Source: Reticulitermes lucifugus
Taxonomy: Eukaryota; Arthropoda; Insecta; Blattodea; Rhinotermitidae
DNA: 32,705 nt
Assembly (NCBI GenBank): GCA_026260175.1
Contig: JAKCWW010000017.1
Span: 165,731 to 198,435, forward strand
Reading direction: 5' to 3'
The notes under the pieces are model-generated. The model was not told where the DNA came from and made no database searches. It worked only from the letters and a program-made list of their open reading frames with translations. A program made the translations under genes and the position numbers. Shown piece after piece: positions 11,638 to 22,104 of this stretch; the stretch's first letter is position 1, and every line of letters begins with the position of its first letter.

Positions 11638-12787
11638 ACACCCTGGAGCGCCCTTCGATCCGGCAGATCGTGAACCTCCCAGACTTCTTGTAAACCTTCC
11701 CCCCCCCCCTCCCAAATTCGAAAACGTACGCTGACAAGAAAACAGAGAAGAAACAGTACAAATAATAAAATGCATGACTCCTAGCAGCGCTCTCTATTCC
11801 AGCCTATACACAAACTTACGGGAATAATGCGATTACACAGTGCAGTCATATGCTTCGTAAATAGCGGAATAACGAGGTATATGAGAGTGAAATTTGGCCT
11901 GTCGCTCTAAGTCAAAAGGGCAGATCGAAGTTACATAAGAATTAAGTGCAGGGAAGAACATCTGGAAATATAGAAAATAAATGTGGCCAAAAGGAGAGAA
12001 ATTACACAGTAATTATCATTATGCTAGCTGGTGCAAAAACAAAACTACAGCTCTGTGTGTAAAGTGATCTAACTGGAAGGTTAACACAGCGGGTAACTCA
12101 GGCTGGAGTTCAGAATATGTCCGTTTCCAGGTCCGGCCAAAACCCGAAATCTCTGAGCGAGGTTTCTCGTAGATTTCATGGTTTTGCACACACCGTGACG
12201 GCTTCACAGTCCGTATCATTCAGCTCTATTTGCACTCAGCAAGTAAGTGTGGCGAAAAAAACAGAATAACGTTTACGTTATATAATGATGGAACGGTGTG
12301 GTGATTTGATCATTTCTTTGATTATCTGAAGAAAGAAAAGAAGGAAGAAAAAGAAGGAAAAAAGACAAAGTGAGAACTACGTAAATTGAGTTATCGCTAT
12401 CGGTCAAATATCTGCCCTGCGCGTTGCAGATTTCCTGGTTTCTACCCTCTTTTCAAGCTCGTCCAGGGGTTGTCGACCTCTGTAGCAGCCTTTTGAATTG
12501 CTTGGAATCCATAATCAATCTTCCCTGCTACCAGACTGTCATCCACTGATCTGCTCATTCAATTTACCATTTATATCATTTCCATCCACCACAGGTCCTT
12601 CATATTGTGGGTCCCAGCGTAATAATACTCAGTCGGCCTATGTGAACTTTCACTATCTTAATATGTAGGAGTGGTTTCCAGATGTATAAAGAATAAGTGA
12701 CTTTAAGATTGATTAAAAATTGTATAAATCTTAAGTTGTAAATGTTATAAGCCTAATTATATAACGGAACTTCAAAATAAACATTCT
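11638..12787. other. Noncoding; C run and purine-rich tract
   Basis: A C run lies at about 11699-11708 beside the regulatory module, and a GAAGAAAG/GGAA purine tract at about 12327-12370. No coding or RNA gene seen. Confidence 0.5.
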
Positions 12788-13038
12788 GTGGCGCAACAGC
12801 CCAACTCGGGCCTAGGCCGCCTCATTGTTGAGGTTTCTAGATCACAAAATGAAACACACACAGCCGGTAGGACTCCTCTGAACGAGTGATCAGCCCATCG
12901 CAGAGGCCGCTACCTACACAACACACAACAGACACAACAGACGAATATCCGTGCCCTTAGAGGAATTGAAACCCGCAATCTCAGCAATCGAGCCGCCGCA
13001 GACCTACGCCTTAGACCGCAAGGCCACAGGGATCGGCT
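12788..13038 (-). mobile_element. SINE-1, near full length, reverse orientation
   Basis: Read on the minus strand it starts with the tRNA-like head (GCCGATCCC, TGGCCTTGCGGTCTAAGGC as A box, B box GGGTTTCAATTCC), runs through GTGTTGTGTAGGTAGC and AGGAGTCCTACCGG, and ends with the GAGGCGGCCTAGGCC block. It is the only copy in the window with the middle portion present and so shows what the N gap at 14195-14244 should contain. It lacks a long A tail. Confidence 0.85.
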
Positions 13039-14131
13039 CAGAATCCATTAACAAATTACAAGTGAAATCAAGAGTTAGTGCGTTATACTTGTACATAAAT
13101 GGTTATAGGATCGAATCCTAATAGCAGCAGAAATGTTTCGTTATTTGTAGTTATAAGTAGGTTATATATTACCATTATTAATACTACTGGTATTATTTTT
13201 TTCAGAAGAACATTTCACTTAAACACAGACGGAGAACTTGTTGGGTGTGACCTACTGTAAATTAGAGAAATGCTAGCAAGGATGCAGTAGCGTAAATAAC
13301 CGGTGGGAAACCGCCTGCGACTCGATAATCGGGGCTCCCCATATTTACTGGCGAAGTTATTCGCAGATCTCATAAAAAGCATCCAAATTACTGCCTTCTG
13401 CCATGACAACGGAATCCAGTCCGAAAGACCTCACGACAATTTTAGTATTCTGTAGTTTGATACCCCTCTCCCGGCCCACGGGCCCTCTGCATCGCGGAAT
13501 TTGTGAGGGCCTATCTACGTCACAACGCGGACATCATACTTATTTTTAACATCCTAACACAGAGTTGTCCTGACAAACGCTAAATACTTTTCAAATACCT
13601 ATTACCATATACACGCGTACCATTTCACTAAGTGATGTCAGTGTCGGTCTCACCTCATAATTTCATGCATCCACCATACTCTTAGTACTGGGTACAGAAA
13701 ATCGAAAATTGTGTGGTTGCGATAGTCTCCCAGGACATAATTTTCATACAAGGAAAACCTCGTAAAGATTGGTCAACTGGTTCAAAAGCTGAGAGAGGTG
13801 ATATGCACACATTGATATAAACCCAAACTTCTTCCTTAAGAAACAAGAGCAGGCTAAAAATGCTTATATCAGACACGTGATATCAATAGAAATTAATATT
13901 TGCAAGGACATACAGTAGGCCATGGTCGACATACTGAATAAGCTTAACGCAGTATCTGACGTCAGTAGGCCTAGTTGCTGATGATATTTGCTTAAAGGAT
14001 AATATCAAGAACCGAAAAGAAACAAGACCTTCAGAGCAGAACTCAAGAGCCTACATTCATATTGCACACAGGCCTCTTTCTACAAAATCGTTAATACTAT
14101 TATCCTTGTTTTATTTAATTTTCGTGAAGAG
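13039..14131. other. Noncoding, nothing recognised
   Basis: A good acceptor-like string ending in TTTTTTTCAG occurs at about 13196-13205 (plus), but no exon with a matching donor was found. CTGACGTCAG, a perfect CRE palindrome (13956-13965), abuts TAGGCCTA (13966-13973). A B-box-like GGATCGAATCC lies near 13111. Confidence 0.35.
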
Positions 14132-14365
14132 TTCCTTGCCGATCCCAGTGGCCGTGCGGTCTAAGGCGTGGGTCTGCGGCCGCTCGCTTACTAGNNNNNN
14201 NNNNNNNNNNNNNNNNNNNNNNNNNNNNNNNNNNNNNNNNNNNNTCGTCCAGAGGAGTCCTACCGACTGTGGTGTGTCTAAAAAAGTGTGATCGTGAAGC
14301 CTCGAAATTGAGGCGGCCTAGGCCCCCAAGGGGCTGTCGAGCCATCGAAAAAAAAATTCCTTACC
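14132..14365 (+). mobile_element. SINE-1 with target duplication, interrupted by an assembly gap
   Basis: The body spans 14141-14356 and is flanked by TTCCTTGCC (14132-14140) and TTCCTTACC (14357-14365), an 8/9 target-site duplication. The head carries the tRNA-Leu/Ser-like A box (GGCCGTGCGGTCTAAGGC). The B box falls in the N gap. The 3' block, hairpins and an A9 tail are intact. With the 32587-32705 copy it defines both ends of the family. Confidence 0.85.
14195..14244. other. Assembly gap of exactly 50 N
   Basis: Fifty N inside SINE-1. The reverse copy at 12788-13038 has about 94 bases at this place, so the gap length looks like a placeholder rather than a measured size. Protein frames running through it are meaningless. 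Confidence 0.98.
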
Positions 14366-15171
14366 TAAGCAGGCCTACTCTGTAAACCTCAAAGCTTCAC
14401 ATTAGTGCTACATTTTAGGTGTGTTCAAAAGCCTTCTCCATACCAAATTCTACGTGCTCAGTTTCAATTTTAATTATTTGTTGCTATCAAACCGACAGGT
14501 AAACAGAATTTTTACCACGTCGTGCTAGTGACGCCCTCGTCTCACAATTCCGCTTGTCGCCATGTTCTTATTACTGATTGTAAGAAAGTATGAAGTATGG
14601 TGTTGGAGTGCCGTCCAGTGGCATAATGCTCATAATAAGTATCACAGAACTGTGTCAACTGGTGTAAAAGTTGCAACAGGGGACCCACAGGAACACATAC
14701 AGACAGCACGATGATCACAGACGACTGCGTCTGTTATTTGTAGAAAGAAAAGTAGGTTAAACGCATACTCCCTTCATAGGTTAGTCTAGAACTAAACGCA
14801 AAAAGAACTAAGCAAACTTCTGTGCAAGGACACCAGAATGAATAACAAAAGTCAGATCTAAGTAATTTTTCGAAAATGCATAACATTTTTAACATTTTCG
14901 AGCAGTGGCAACAAATCAAAATTGCATGAAGAAAGGAATTAAGTAGTTTTCGAATTCAAGTAATGTTTTCTACTATTAAGTTACAGTGGTTACATCACGG
15001 ACAAGAGGATGGATGTGACATTTAACAAAAATGTGGGAGAGGTGAAATGCGTGAAAAATTTTGTTTGAAAAATGTCGCCACTTGTGACATGTAGAGATAT
15101 GTGGTAGGTAAGCATTAAACATAGGTGTGAAGGTGTAGGTTGGGTTCCGCAGCCCACACCCTACCGGCTGG
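14366..15171. other. Noncoding, nothing recognised
   Basis: AT-rich, with only short open frames. No RNA gene or repeat family recognised. Confidence 0.4.
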
Positions 15172-15266
15172 AGGCAGGGCAGAATGGCGGGTTCTTGTGA
15201 ATACGGTACTGGTGCTTCAGGATCCATTAGAGCGCAGAATTTTTTGACCAGCTGAGCGACTGTCAC
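15172..15266 (-). pseudogene. Retroelement fragment, 'FPAFYGTR' family (copy 3)
   Basis: The minus strand reads VAQLVKKFCALMDPEAPVPY and then SQEPAILP. This joins the KKFPAFYGTR frame to the alternative MEPEGS..SQEPA frame of the same element, so a small indel has fused the two frames. Downstream identity is lost. It is a dead fragment in the same orientation as the 3.7 kb copy. Confidence 0.5.
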
Positions 15267-15756
15267 TTTCCCAAAAAATGGCCCTACTCTCTGACGTTGG
15301 CACTAACACGGCAGTTAGTACTATTACTCGTATTTCGTCACAAGGCAACCATCCACACAACAGTTTCCATAGCACATCACCGGCCCAGCGTTATACATGT
15401 TCTTTGTAGCAGCATACTCGTATATTGATTCCAGTGTCCATTCCCCTGAACGGGCTCCCCCCGAATCAATCCAGGGAACCGCCCAGTGTCTCGACTAACC
15501 CCTCCCCGACGCCGTCACTCAGCAGTGTCAAGGGCAAGGTCACCCTACTCTGCATCCCGGCACTGCCGTCAGACGGTCAACAAACCCTGCAGGTTTCCAA
15601 TCAGTGGTTCCCGACCACAAAAAGGGACGCCAATTTATTTGTCAAAATCGCGATTTTTTTAAAAGTGAGTCCTAAGCGACAAACTACGTCTATCAAGCTC
15701 ACAGCCGATAAAACTGGTCAAAACACTCACCGCCGCTTATGGACCTCGAAATTAAT
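15267..15756. other. GC-rich patch without recognised gene
   Basis: About 15440-15600 is much more GC-rich than its surroundings and carries a 119-codon plus-strand frame (15425-15784) rich in Pro and Ser at its N-terminal part. The frame runs on into the minisatellite, and no domain is recognisable. It could be an old repeat or an exon remnant. Confidence 0.3.
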
Positions 15757-15944
15757 TACCATGTTTACAAAATCAGGCAGCTGAACCCTGCTCCGAACCA
15801 GTAAACCATGTTTACAAAATCAGGCAGCTAAACCCTGCTCTGAACCAGTTTACCATGTTTACAAACTCAGGCAGCTGAACGGCTCTGAACCAGTTTACCA
15901 TGTTTACAAAATCAGGCAGCTGAACCCTGCTCTCAACCAGTTTA
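15757..15944. repeat. Four-copy 47-bp minisatellite
   Basis: Units begin with ACCATG at 15758, 15805, 15852 and 15897, giving periods of 47, 47 and 45. Each unit holds CATGTTTACAAA (a forkhead-type TGTTTAC core), CAGGCAGCT (an E-box-like CAGCTG in three of four) and a CTGAACC-type element. The units differ by only a few bases, so the array is young. Confidence 0.9.
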
Positions 15945-16916
15945 ATCAACTTCACGCTCTCGCGCTTTTTCTTTAAAATATCTACTTTTATATTATCCTC
16001 CCGACTACGTATACTCGTATATAAGTGCTACATGTGGTATCTTGCTTTCTGATTGTTTAACTAAAATTCTGTATCCACTTCTCCTACCCTCCATGCGTGC
16101 TGACATTAGGTCCATCTCTTCTTCATTTGATAAACCTAATATTATTTGTTGAAAAACATAAATTATGTAGGTCTTTATAGTGTCATTTCCTTCATCCTCC
16201 CTACTTCCTCTGTCTTATATCCAAATATTCTCGTCAGCCCTCTGTTAATACACACAGAATATGTATATGCATTCGATATAAAATACGTAAAATACCAATA
16301 CAATCGTAGCAACAAATGTGCGGACCAAGTGGCTGGTCGGAGAGCGAGAAGATCATGGAATCTGGAACTTTCAGAGCGAACAGAAACGCAAGGAAACGGT
16401 GGAATTACGGTTTTGAGTTCTGTATATCCAATAAGTTGATTAATCATCGAGGACAAACAAAAAGAAGACTAATAAATTTCACTTTCTGTTCCGGTAATGA
16501 CGTCTCATCTCTACGCTATCATGATAATGTCTTAACTGCTCCTGAACAGGCCAAGGCAGAAAGGGTTATTTTAAGCAAGGCCGTATTTGTAAGGAGATAA
16601 CACGTTTACCCTCCGATGTGCGGACAGTCTGCATTGCATTCAGTACAACATTAAGTTAAGTTCTGTTAAGTGTTCCTCAATACTTCTATTTTACGGCACA
16701 TTATAAAACGATTTAATATCTCACGACATGCAAAACCACTTATTAACGTAAAGTTTTGCATTTACGCATACACAATATTCACACAGTTAATAGACATTTT
16801 AAGAAGAAGAAATATGACGAAAGTGATTCACACATACTTTTACAGTATGAGACATTTTGTGATTTGTTATCTACCCCCAATGTCTGAAGTAATCAATCAT
16901 GAAACGGTCTCGATAT
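15945..16916. other. AT-rich noncoding stretch
   Basis: Several short overlapping frames on both strands with no family features. Nothing recognised. Confidence 0.4.
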
Positions 16917-17480
16917 GTACACACTTTCACCTATAAGGGACTCTCAGAAATTGAAACATGGAGTTAACCGTCAGATGACCGCAACACGTACATACTTTCA
17001 CTTATAAGAGGCTCTCAGTGTCTGACAGATGGAGTTAATCGTCAGATAACCCCGACATGTACATACTTTCACTTATAAGATGCTCTCAGTGTCTGACAGA
17101 TGGAGTTAATCGTCAGATGACCCCGACATGTACATACTTTCACTTATAAGATGCTCTCAGTGCCTGACAGACGAAGTTAATCATCAGATATACCCGACAT
17201 GTACATACTTTCGCTTATAAGAGACTCAAGTGTCTGACGAAGTTAATCGTCAGAGGTACCCGATATGTATGCACTTTCGCTTAAAAGAGACTCAAGTGTC
17301 TGACGAAGTTAATCATCAGATATACCCGACATGTACATACTTTCGCTTATAAGGACTCTCAGTGTTTGACAGATGGAGTTAATTGTCAGATGGCCACAAC
17401 ATGCACATATTTTTTCACCTGCAAGAGACTTGATGGGCCTGCAAGATGGAGATAATCATCAGATCGCCTCGAAATGTAAT
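16917..17480. repeat. Minisatellite of 71/66-bp units, about eight copies
   Basis: The landmark GTACATACTTTC (and variants) recurs at 16917, 16988, 17059, 17130, 17201, 17267, 17333, 17403 and, degenerate, 17476. Periods are 71, 71, 71, 71, 66, 66, 70 and 73. Most units carry the palindrome CTTATAAG and the inverted pair TCTGAC/GTCAGA around an AGTTAAT loop, so each could fold as a hairpin. Two adjacent 66-bp units share the same 5-bp loss, indicating local duplication of the shortened variant. Confidence 0.92.
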
Positions 17481-18233
17481 ACTTCCTTCAATAATAGATT
17501 TCACGTAGAAGTTTCAATAGCCCCTTTGCAATAGTTTCATACAAGTTTTACGTACGATTAAATGCCTTTGTCGGGCTCAGCCCCGTAATTGGAAAATCAT
17601 GTTCAGGTACGAAGTTGGAATGAAATTAAACACCGCACAATCTTAAGAGTTAGAAAGAGCAATTGATATTAGTCATGTTTGTTGCGTGTTGCAGTACATG
17701 AAGGTCGAAGGTGTTAGTCCCACTCAGCCGATGTCCGGAAATTTACGTACGTCCAGCGTTGGGCTGATCCCGGAAATTTGTAAATTCAAGTATGATAAAA
17801 GGTATAGAATTTCACGTCATTTTTCAAACATGCATGCCTTTGAGGATAAAGTGTGCTAGGGTGGAGAAAGTGCAGTAACAATAAAAAAATTCGAAGCAGA
17901 AAAAATGTAACAAAGAAAGAACAGCACAGGCCGAAGAGGTAAAGGCAACAAGGCTTGAAAATATCTAATTACTATTGCCACACTTCGTGAAGGTTTATCA
18001 GCTGTAGAGAAATGCATTGTAATTCAAAACATTTAGCCTCACCTCACAACACACAACACTGTTGCAGTACATATGTTAGGAAACACTGTTGTCTTCATGA
18101 CGTCGTGACCATCCGCTGCCCTTCACACAAAAATCTCCATTATAGCATTTTTCAATGCCACATAATCTCCGAATTAAGTAGGTTATCAGGTTGATAATGC
18201 TCTGCCGACTGTAGAGAGTGTTCATGAAATTTA
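17481..18233. other. Noncoding, nothing recognised
   Basis: No coding, RNA or repeat structure recognised. Confidence 0.4.
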
Positions 18234-18290
18234 TACTAATACTACTACTACTACTACTAATAATAATAATAATAATAATAATAATGACAA
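18234..18290. repeat. ACT/AAT trinucleotide microsatellite
   Basis: An ACT run passes into an AAT run. The Leu/Ile-only frames across it are artefacts. Confidence 0.95.
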
Positions 18291-18699
18291 TAATACGGCA
18301 CTCGAATAAAATGTGTTCTTATCTGCAATCTGCATATGGTACAGGGTTCCAAGAGCAGTCTCAATGCCTACTAATGAAGATGGAGCCACTCTCCGAAATG
18401 TCATGCTCTTAGAAAAGGAATGCACAAAGCTCGGGCTCCTGGTTGGTCATTCGAGCGACTGAAGTTTGTGCGGTGGCACGTAATATTTTCGGCGCAATTA
18501 AAGCAGCTTACGTGCATAAATATATATCAGCTCACAAGCATTGAGCAGAAAGCGCCAGACAAAAATGAGTTTCACACGTCATTCCACAATTGTGGGTCCA
18601 AAGAATGGAAATTGCTTCTTGTCACCCTTCGGGCGCCTAAAATTTGGAGGTGAATCCTACATCAATTTTATGGTTGTCATTCCGTTGTGTTTTTTTTAC
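18291..18699. other. Noncoding, nothing recognised
   Basis: Two overlapping plus-strand frames (18420-18653, 18541-18807); the second runs into the Penelope-like end, so neither is convincing. Confidence 0.35.
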
Positions 18700-18912
18700 A
18701 ATATACTAGAATATAAAAAATTTCCGTCCAACACAACTATTCACTTTTATTACAACAGAGATACATGTTTCGGTCTACTACAGGACCATCATCAGGCTGT
18801 CAAATAAAAACATATTTAAAAAGGCAAACATGCATACAAAGTAAACACTTCATTCGTTCTTGTGCCATCTCAAAAATTACGAAAAATTAGCTAATATGCT
18901 TCCTTATTGTGT
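18700..18912 (-). mobile_element. Penelope-like element end (copy B)
   Basis: It carries a hammerhead block on the minus strand. The part from about 18781 to 18912 is matched, reverse complemented, by 19412-19543 at roughly 80% (shared CAAATAAAA, TTTAAAAAGGC, CTCAAAAATTACGAAAA and TTAATATGCTT-like blocks). On the minus strand the hammerhead is followed by TAATAAAAGT and GTTGTGTTGGACGG, which resembles the tail of copy D. Confidence 0.6.
18756..18800 (-). ncRNA. Hammerhead ribozyme motif (copy B)
   Basis: Minus-strand order: CAGC, core CTGATGA (18789-18795, canonical), an extra U, stem II GGTC (18784-18787) pairing with GACC (18772-18775), GAAA (18768-18771), palindrome ACATGT (18763-18768), A at 18762. 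The catalytic core and stem II are intact, but stem I (CAGC with TCTC) pairs poorly, so activity is doubtful. Confidence 0.65.
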
Positions 18913-19178
18913 CAATTAGTAGAACCATCTATTTTAAAAATAATATGTATAAAAATTTTTACGTTTGGTACTTTATTTATCTTAAATCCAAAATTATGTT
19001 CAAAAGTTGAGGTCTGCATTTTCTTTCTTTAGTCTAAAAAAGTCTAGTCTAATTTTTGTTGTAAAGTTGTATGGCAAAGGTTAATTTCACATGGAATACA
19101 TAATCTCTTTTTATTGATTTTTCGTATTTCATATCGTCTTCTATTTTTCTTCCGAATATTCCTCAAAGTCTACTGGCG
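18913..19178. other. Interior of the inverted pair, no gene
   Basis: AT-rich sequence between the two Penelope-like ends, without recognisable coding content. Confidence 0.35.
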
Positions 19179-19283
19179 TTGCGTAAGAAGGTTTGGAATG
19201 ACCTGGTTGAGAAAGCCAAAACCCACAAAGGGTTTTGGCTCCATTAGCTTAAGCTAATAGAGGAAGAAGAAGAAAAAAAAAGG
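19179..19283 (+). pseudogene. LINE 3' end, 'EKAKTHKG' type
   Basis: The plus frame reads LRKKVWNDLVEKAKTHKGFW, then LH and a stop at 19245-19247, followed by a short UTR and a GAAGAAGAAG-poly(A) tail. This is the C-terminus of a non-LTR retrotransposon family known to me from insects. Only the last about 22 codons remain, as expected of a 5'-truncated insertion. It lies inside the inverted pair of Penelope-like ends. Confidence 0.6.
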
Positions 19284-19411
19284 AAAATGAATTTGCTGGA
19301 TTCTATTTTCAAGTGGTCCAGCGTATTATAACGCGGACTCCTGTTTCTATGTACCTCGTGCTATCACCACACAAAATGACCTGGAACATTTCGAACTACA
19401 GCTACAAATTG

Positions 19412-19560
19412 ACAAAATAAGAAAGCATATTAACTAACTTTTCGTAATTTTTGAGATCTCACAAAACATACAAAGTACATACTTTTTATGCATATGTGCC
19501 TTTTTAAAAGATTTTTATTTGGCAGCCTGATGATTGTTCTGTAGTGGACCAAGTACGAGG
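19412..19560 (+). mobile_element. Penelope-like element end (copy E), inverted partner of copy B
   Basis: This is the reverse complement of copy B. The hammerhead core CTGATGA survives at 19527-19533, but the GAAA-ACATGT block is degraded to AAGTACGAG and cannot fold as a ribozyme. The arms are about 500 bp apart and point outwards. Confidence 0.55.
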
Positions 19561-20161
19561 CTCCTAGATTTTTTGAAAATTTCTGGATCCCTGCCTTAGA
19601 ATGTTGCATCTTAATCAGACAACAGACAAATTCCAGCAGGTGTGCCATAAAAGTATTTGTAGAGAATATTTAACATGGAACGAGCTGAGAATATTATTAA
19701 TTATAGTGAAGCTGAAATAATCGGTCGTCATTTATTTCAAAATTTTATCTTGGCATTTGCCGAGAAGGGCCAAGGAAAGCCACGATAAACTTGAAATAGG
19801 GCAGTCACTATTCTGGTCGATATCAACCCGAGCAACCCTTCAATACAAGTCATCCACATTAGAGCCTGAAACAACACGCTGTATACCCACTGCAGCTGAG
19901 ATGTTAATAACCGAAATACTGGACTGTGAGAAACTGCTCTATCTTTCCAAACACGTACTAAAAGAGACAAACAACATTTCTAAAGCTCTGAAGTCGAAGG
20001 CTGATATTACTAGGAAATAAGCCTCTAAAACAGATAAGCAGCGAGGCCAAATCGCAAGGGAAGCATTGTAGACTACTGCAGTACATGAAACGATACGTTG
20101 AAATTACTATGGCTCAAGGTTACCCAACCTCACGTGACTAAACGTGACAGTTATTGGATGA
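19561..20161. other. Noncoding; unassigned open frame 19757-20020
   Basis: An 87-codon plus frame has a C-terminal part with balanced composition (CEKLLYLSKHVLKETNN), but there is no known domain and an overlapping minus frame also exists. Undecided. Confidence 0.25.
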
Positions 20162-20377
20162 TTAATAACAGCAGTTTCTAAAAGGCACAGAAGCAGTAGG
20201 CGTAGGACCAGTTATTTTAAGAGGCAGAGACACAAGATTGGTGTTCCCAGATGCTTTAAGAATGGTATCTTTAAATTCAGTATAAATAACATGTGCATTT
20301 CCATTGAAAGATTCAATAACTAAGCATTTGTCACATAGATTAACTACAGTTTTCTTTTCGTTTTCGGAATACAGTGA
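20162..20377 (-). pseudogene. Open frame continuing after the RT fragment's stop, unassigned
   Basis: Directly after the stop that ends the reverse transcriptase fragment, the same frame stays open for 71 codons to a TAA at 20162-20164. It includes CDKCLVIESFNGNAHVIYTE and KITGPTPTASVP. The composition is protein-like, but I do not recognise it and it is not the expected continuation of the LINE. It could be host or other repeat sequence into which the LINE fragment was joined. There is no start codon. Confidence 0.25.
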
Positions 20378-20785
20378 TTACGTCTTTAAGGAAAATTGCT
20401 TTTGATCTATCATAATTTTCATTGGGGATGCTTGCCTTGAGATTCTCATTGCCTTAGTTTTTTCCACATTCATTTCCATTCCATAGTGTCTTCCAATTTC
20501 AATTAGTCTATCAATCATGCCCTGTAGCACCGTTTCTTCCTTAGTCAGCAGCACAAGGTCATCTGCATATTTCACAGTGATAATTACTTGTCCTCCTATT
20601 TTGAAGTGTCCAAACACATCAAGAGCTTCCTTGGTAAGGTACTCGCTGTATAAGTTGAACAGAATCGGCGACAAACAGCAACCTTGTCCAACTCTTCTTC
20701 CAATCTTCACACTTCTCGTCTCCCGTTGGCCCAGTCGTACTTTAACACTCTGTTCCACTCCTTTGCAAATATTGTCCAACTTCAA
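20378..20785 (-). pseudogene. Non-LTR retrotransposon reverse transcriptase, fragment
   Basis: A 135-residue piece of a LINE reverse transcriptase, the enzyme that copies element RNA at a nicked target. Visible motifs: VGQGCCLSPILFN (residues 32-44, block with the conserved QG and LSP) and YADDLVLL (73-80, the catalytic aspartates), followed by GMEMNVEKTK (102-111). The first part (residues 1-12) no longer looks like the family. The endonuclease domain, fingers and thumb are missing, and a complete element would be several times longer. The frame opens with TTG, has an in-frame TAA just upstream, and so is not an expressed gene. Clade not assigned. Confidence 0.85.
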
Positions 20786-22104
20786 AGGGATTTGTTCTTG
20801 AAACAGTTAATAAGTTCCATTTTTTCTTAGTATACTTTACGGAGCAGAAATTTAAAATAAAATAATTTTTACCTTTGTTTCTTACTCCAGAACGTATTTT
20901 GAAACTCCAGATGGTTTATGTTACAAACTCAACATTTGGCCCTTTTTCTCTCCGACAAAAGTCTTGAAATATAACTTTCTTGGGCACATATTACTTTTAT
21001 GCATTCTTTGACATTATGAGAAACAAGAATGCGTTTTCTGCCGAAAAATTAAAGAGTGTTATTTTAACCCCTCGCCGATAGAGAGTAAAGGGAGAAACCT
21101 TGGAGAGTGATCACCTTTTGCATTTAAACATATATGATTGCCTAGAAACTACATGGCGGCCTCTTGGAAATTCACCAGTGGCAATACAGTGCGCAAAACA
21201 ATAGCATAAAATTTCTTACACTTTAAAGATTATGCTTGCAAGTATAAGATTCTTTATGTCTGTCCATTCATCTACAAGTATTAATAATATTAGTCTAGAT
21301 GGTGCCTGATTCATGAAAGCTGGCGATATCTATTACAATTTACAGAAAATAGTACGTTATTAACTGGACAACACAGCCTAGAAACTGAACATGTAAGATA
21401 CAATATACAAGTATTCTTATAATACCATCTCTTTTCTCGTGCACGCAATATAAAGAAATTTAAGTCACCGTATGGAAAATTTTTTATATTTAGATATTTA
21501 CATGTAGTTCAATATCGTGTTTATCATGGTCTACAAGAAGATCCACTATGAATATGAAGAACATATAAACGCAAAAGTGTCAAAACAGGTTCGAATATCG
21601 CAAAATCCTTGAGTAAATGTCACGTTCGAAATTAAAGATAAGTTACACAAAGGCTAGACAACATAATTGCAACTCTATTTCAAAGAACTTCTCAAAGAGT
21701 TTTCCTTCGTCGGGAACTATATATTTGTAATACTTTTAAGGAGACAATGAATTAACGAAGTATTTGATGGACACCTGTCCTAAAGAGAACCCTGGAGACT
21801 TAGGTGTAGATGGGAGGATCATACTAAAATGAAAGTGAATCAGTAAGCAGGTTTAGATGTGAGTTGGGTTAAACTAAGTTCAGTGACGGACTTGATAATG
21901 GTGATGAAAATACAAGATCCTTAAATCTGCTAATTGATTACGACAATTTTATCAATATGGTTTCCAGTTGAAAAAGGAAGGAGGAGACCAAGAAGGAGAA
22001 AGATATGGGTGCTGAAAATTACCATTCTTTAGTCGAGTCTCTCATGTCATAACCTACAATAAATAATGAAATTGCTAATAACAATGAATGCAAATGTGTT
22101 CAGT
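20786..22104. other. AT-rich noncoding stretch
   Basis: No open frame, repeat family or RNA gene recognised. Confidence 0.45.

Noticed and set aside
11184-11775. Overlapping frames on both strands in GC-rich sequence
   Set aside because: Length is explained by low stop frequency at higher GC; no domain, and the frames contradict one another.
13196-13260. Strong acceptor-like TTTTTTTCAG as start of a plus-strand exon
   Set aside because: No open frame with a plausible donor follows; T-rich runs followed by AG are frequent here.
14106-14345. Frames spanning the N gap
   Set aside because: They lie in SINE-1 and are translated through unknown bases.
17201-17345. CTGACGA in the 66-bp units as a hammerhead core
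   Set aside because: There is no GAAA at the required place and no stem II, so it is only a partial string match.
16917-17480. CRISPR array
   Set aside because: The whole 66-71-bp unit is conserved with no variable spacers; the genome is clearly animal.
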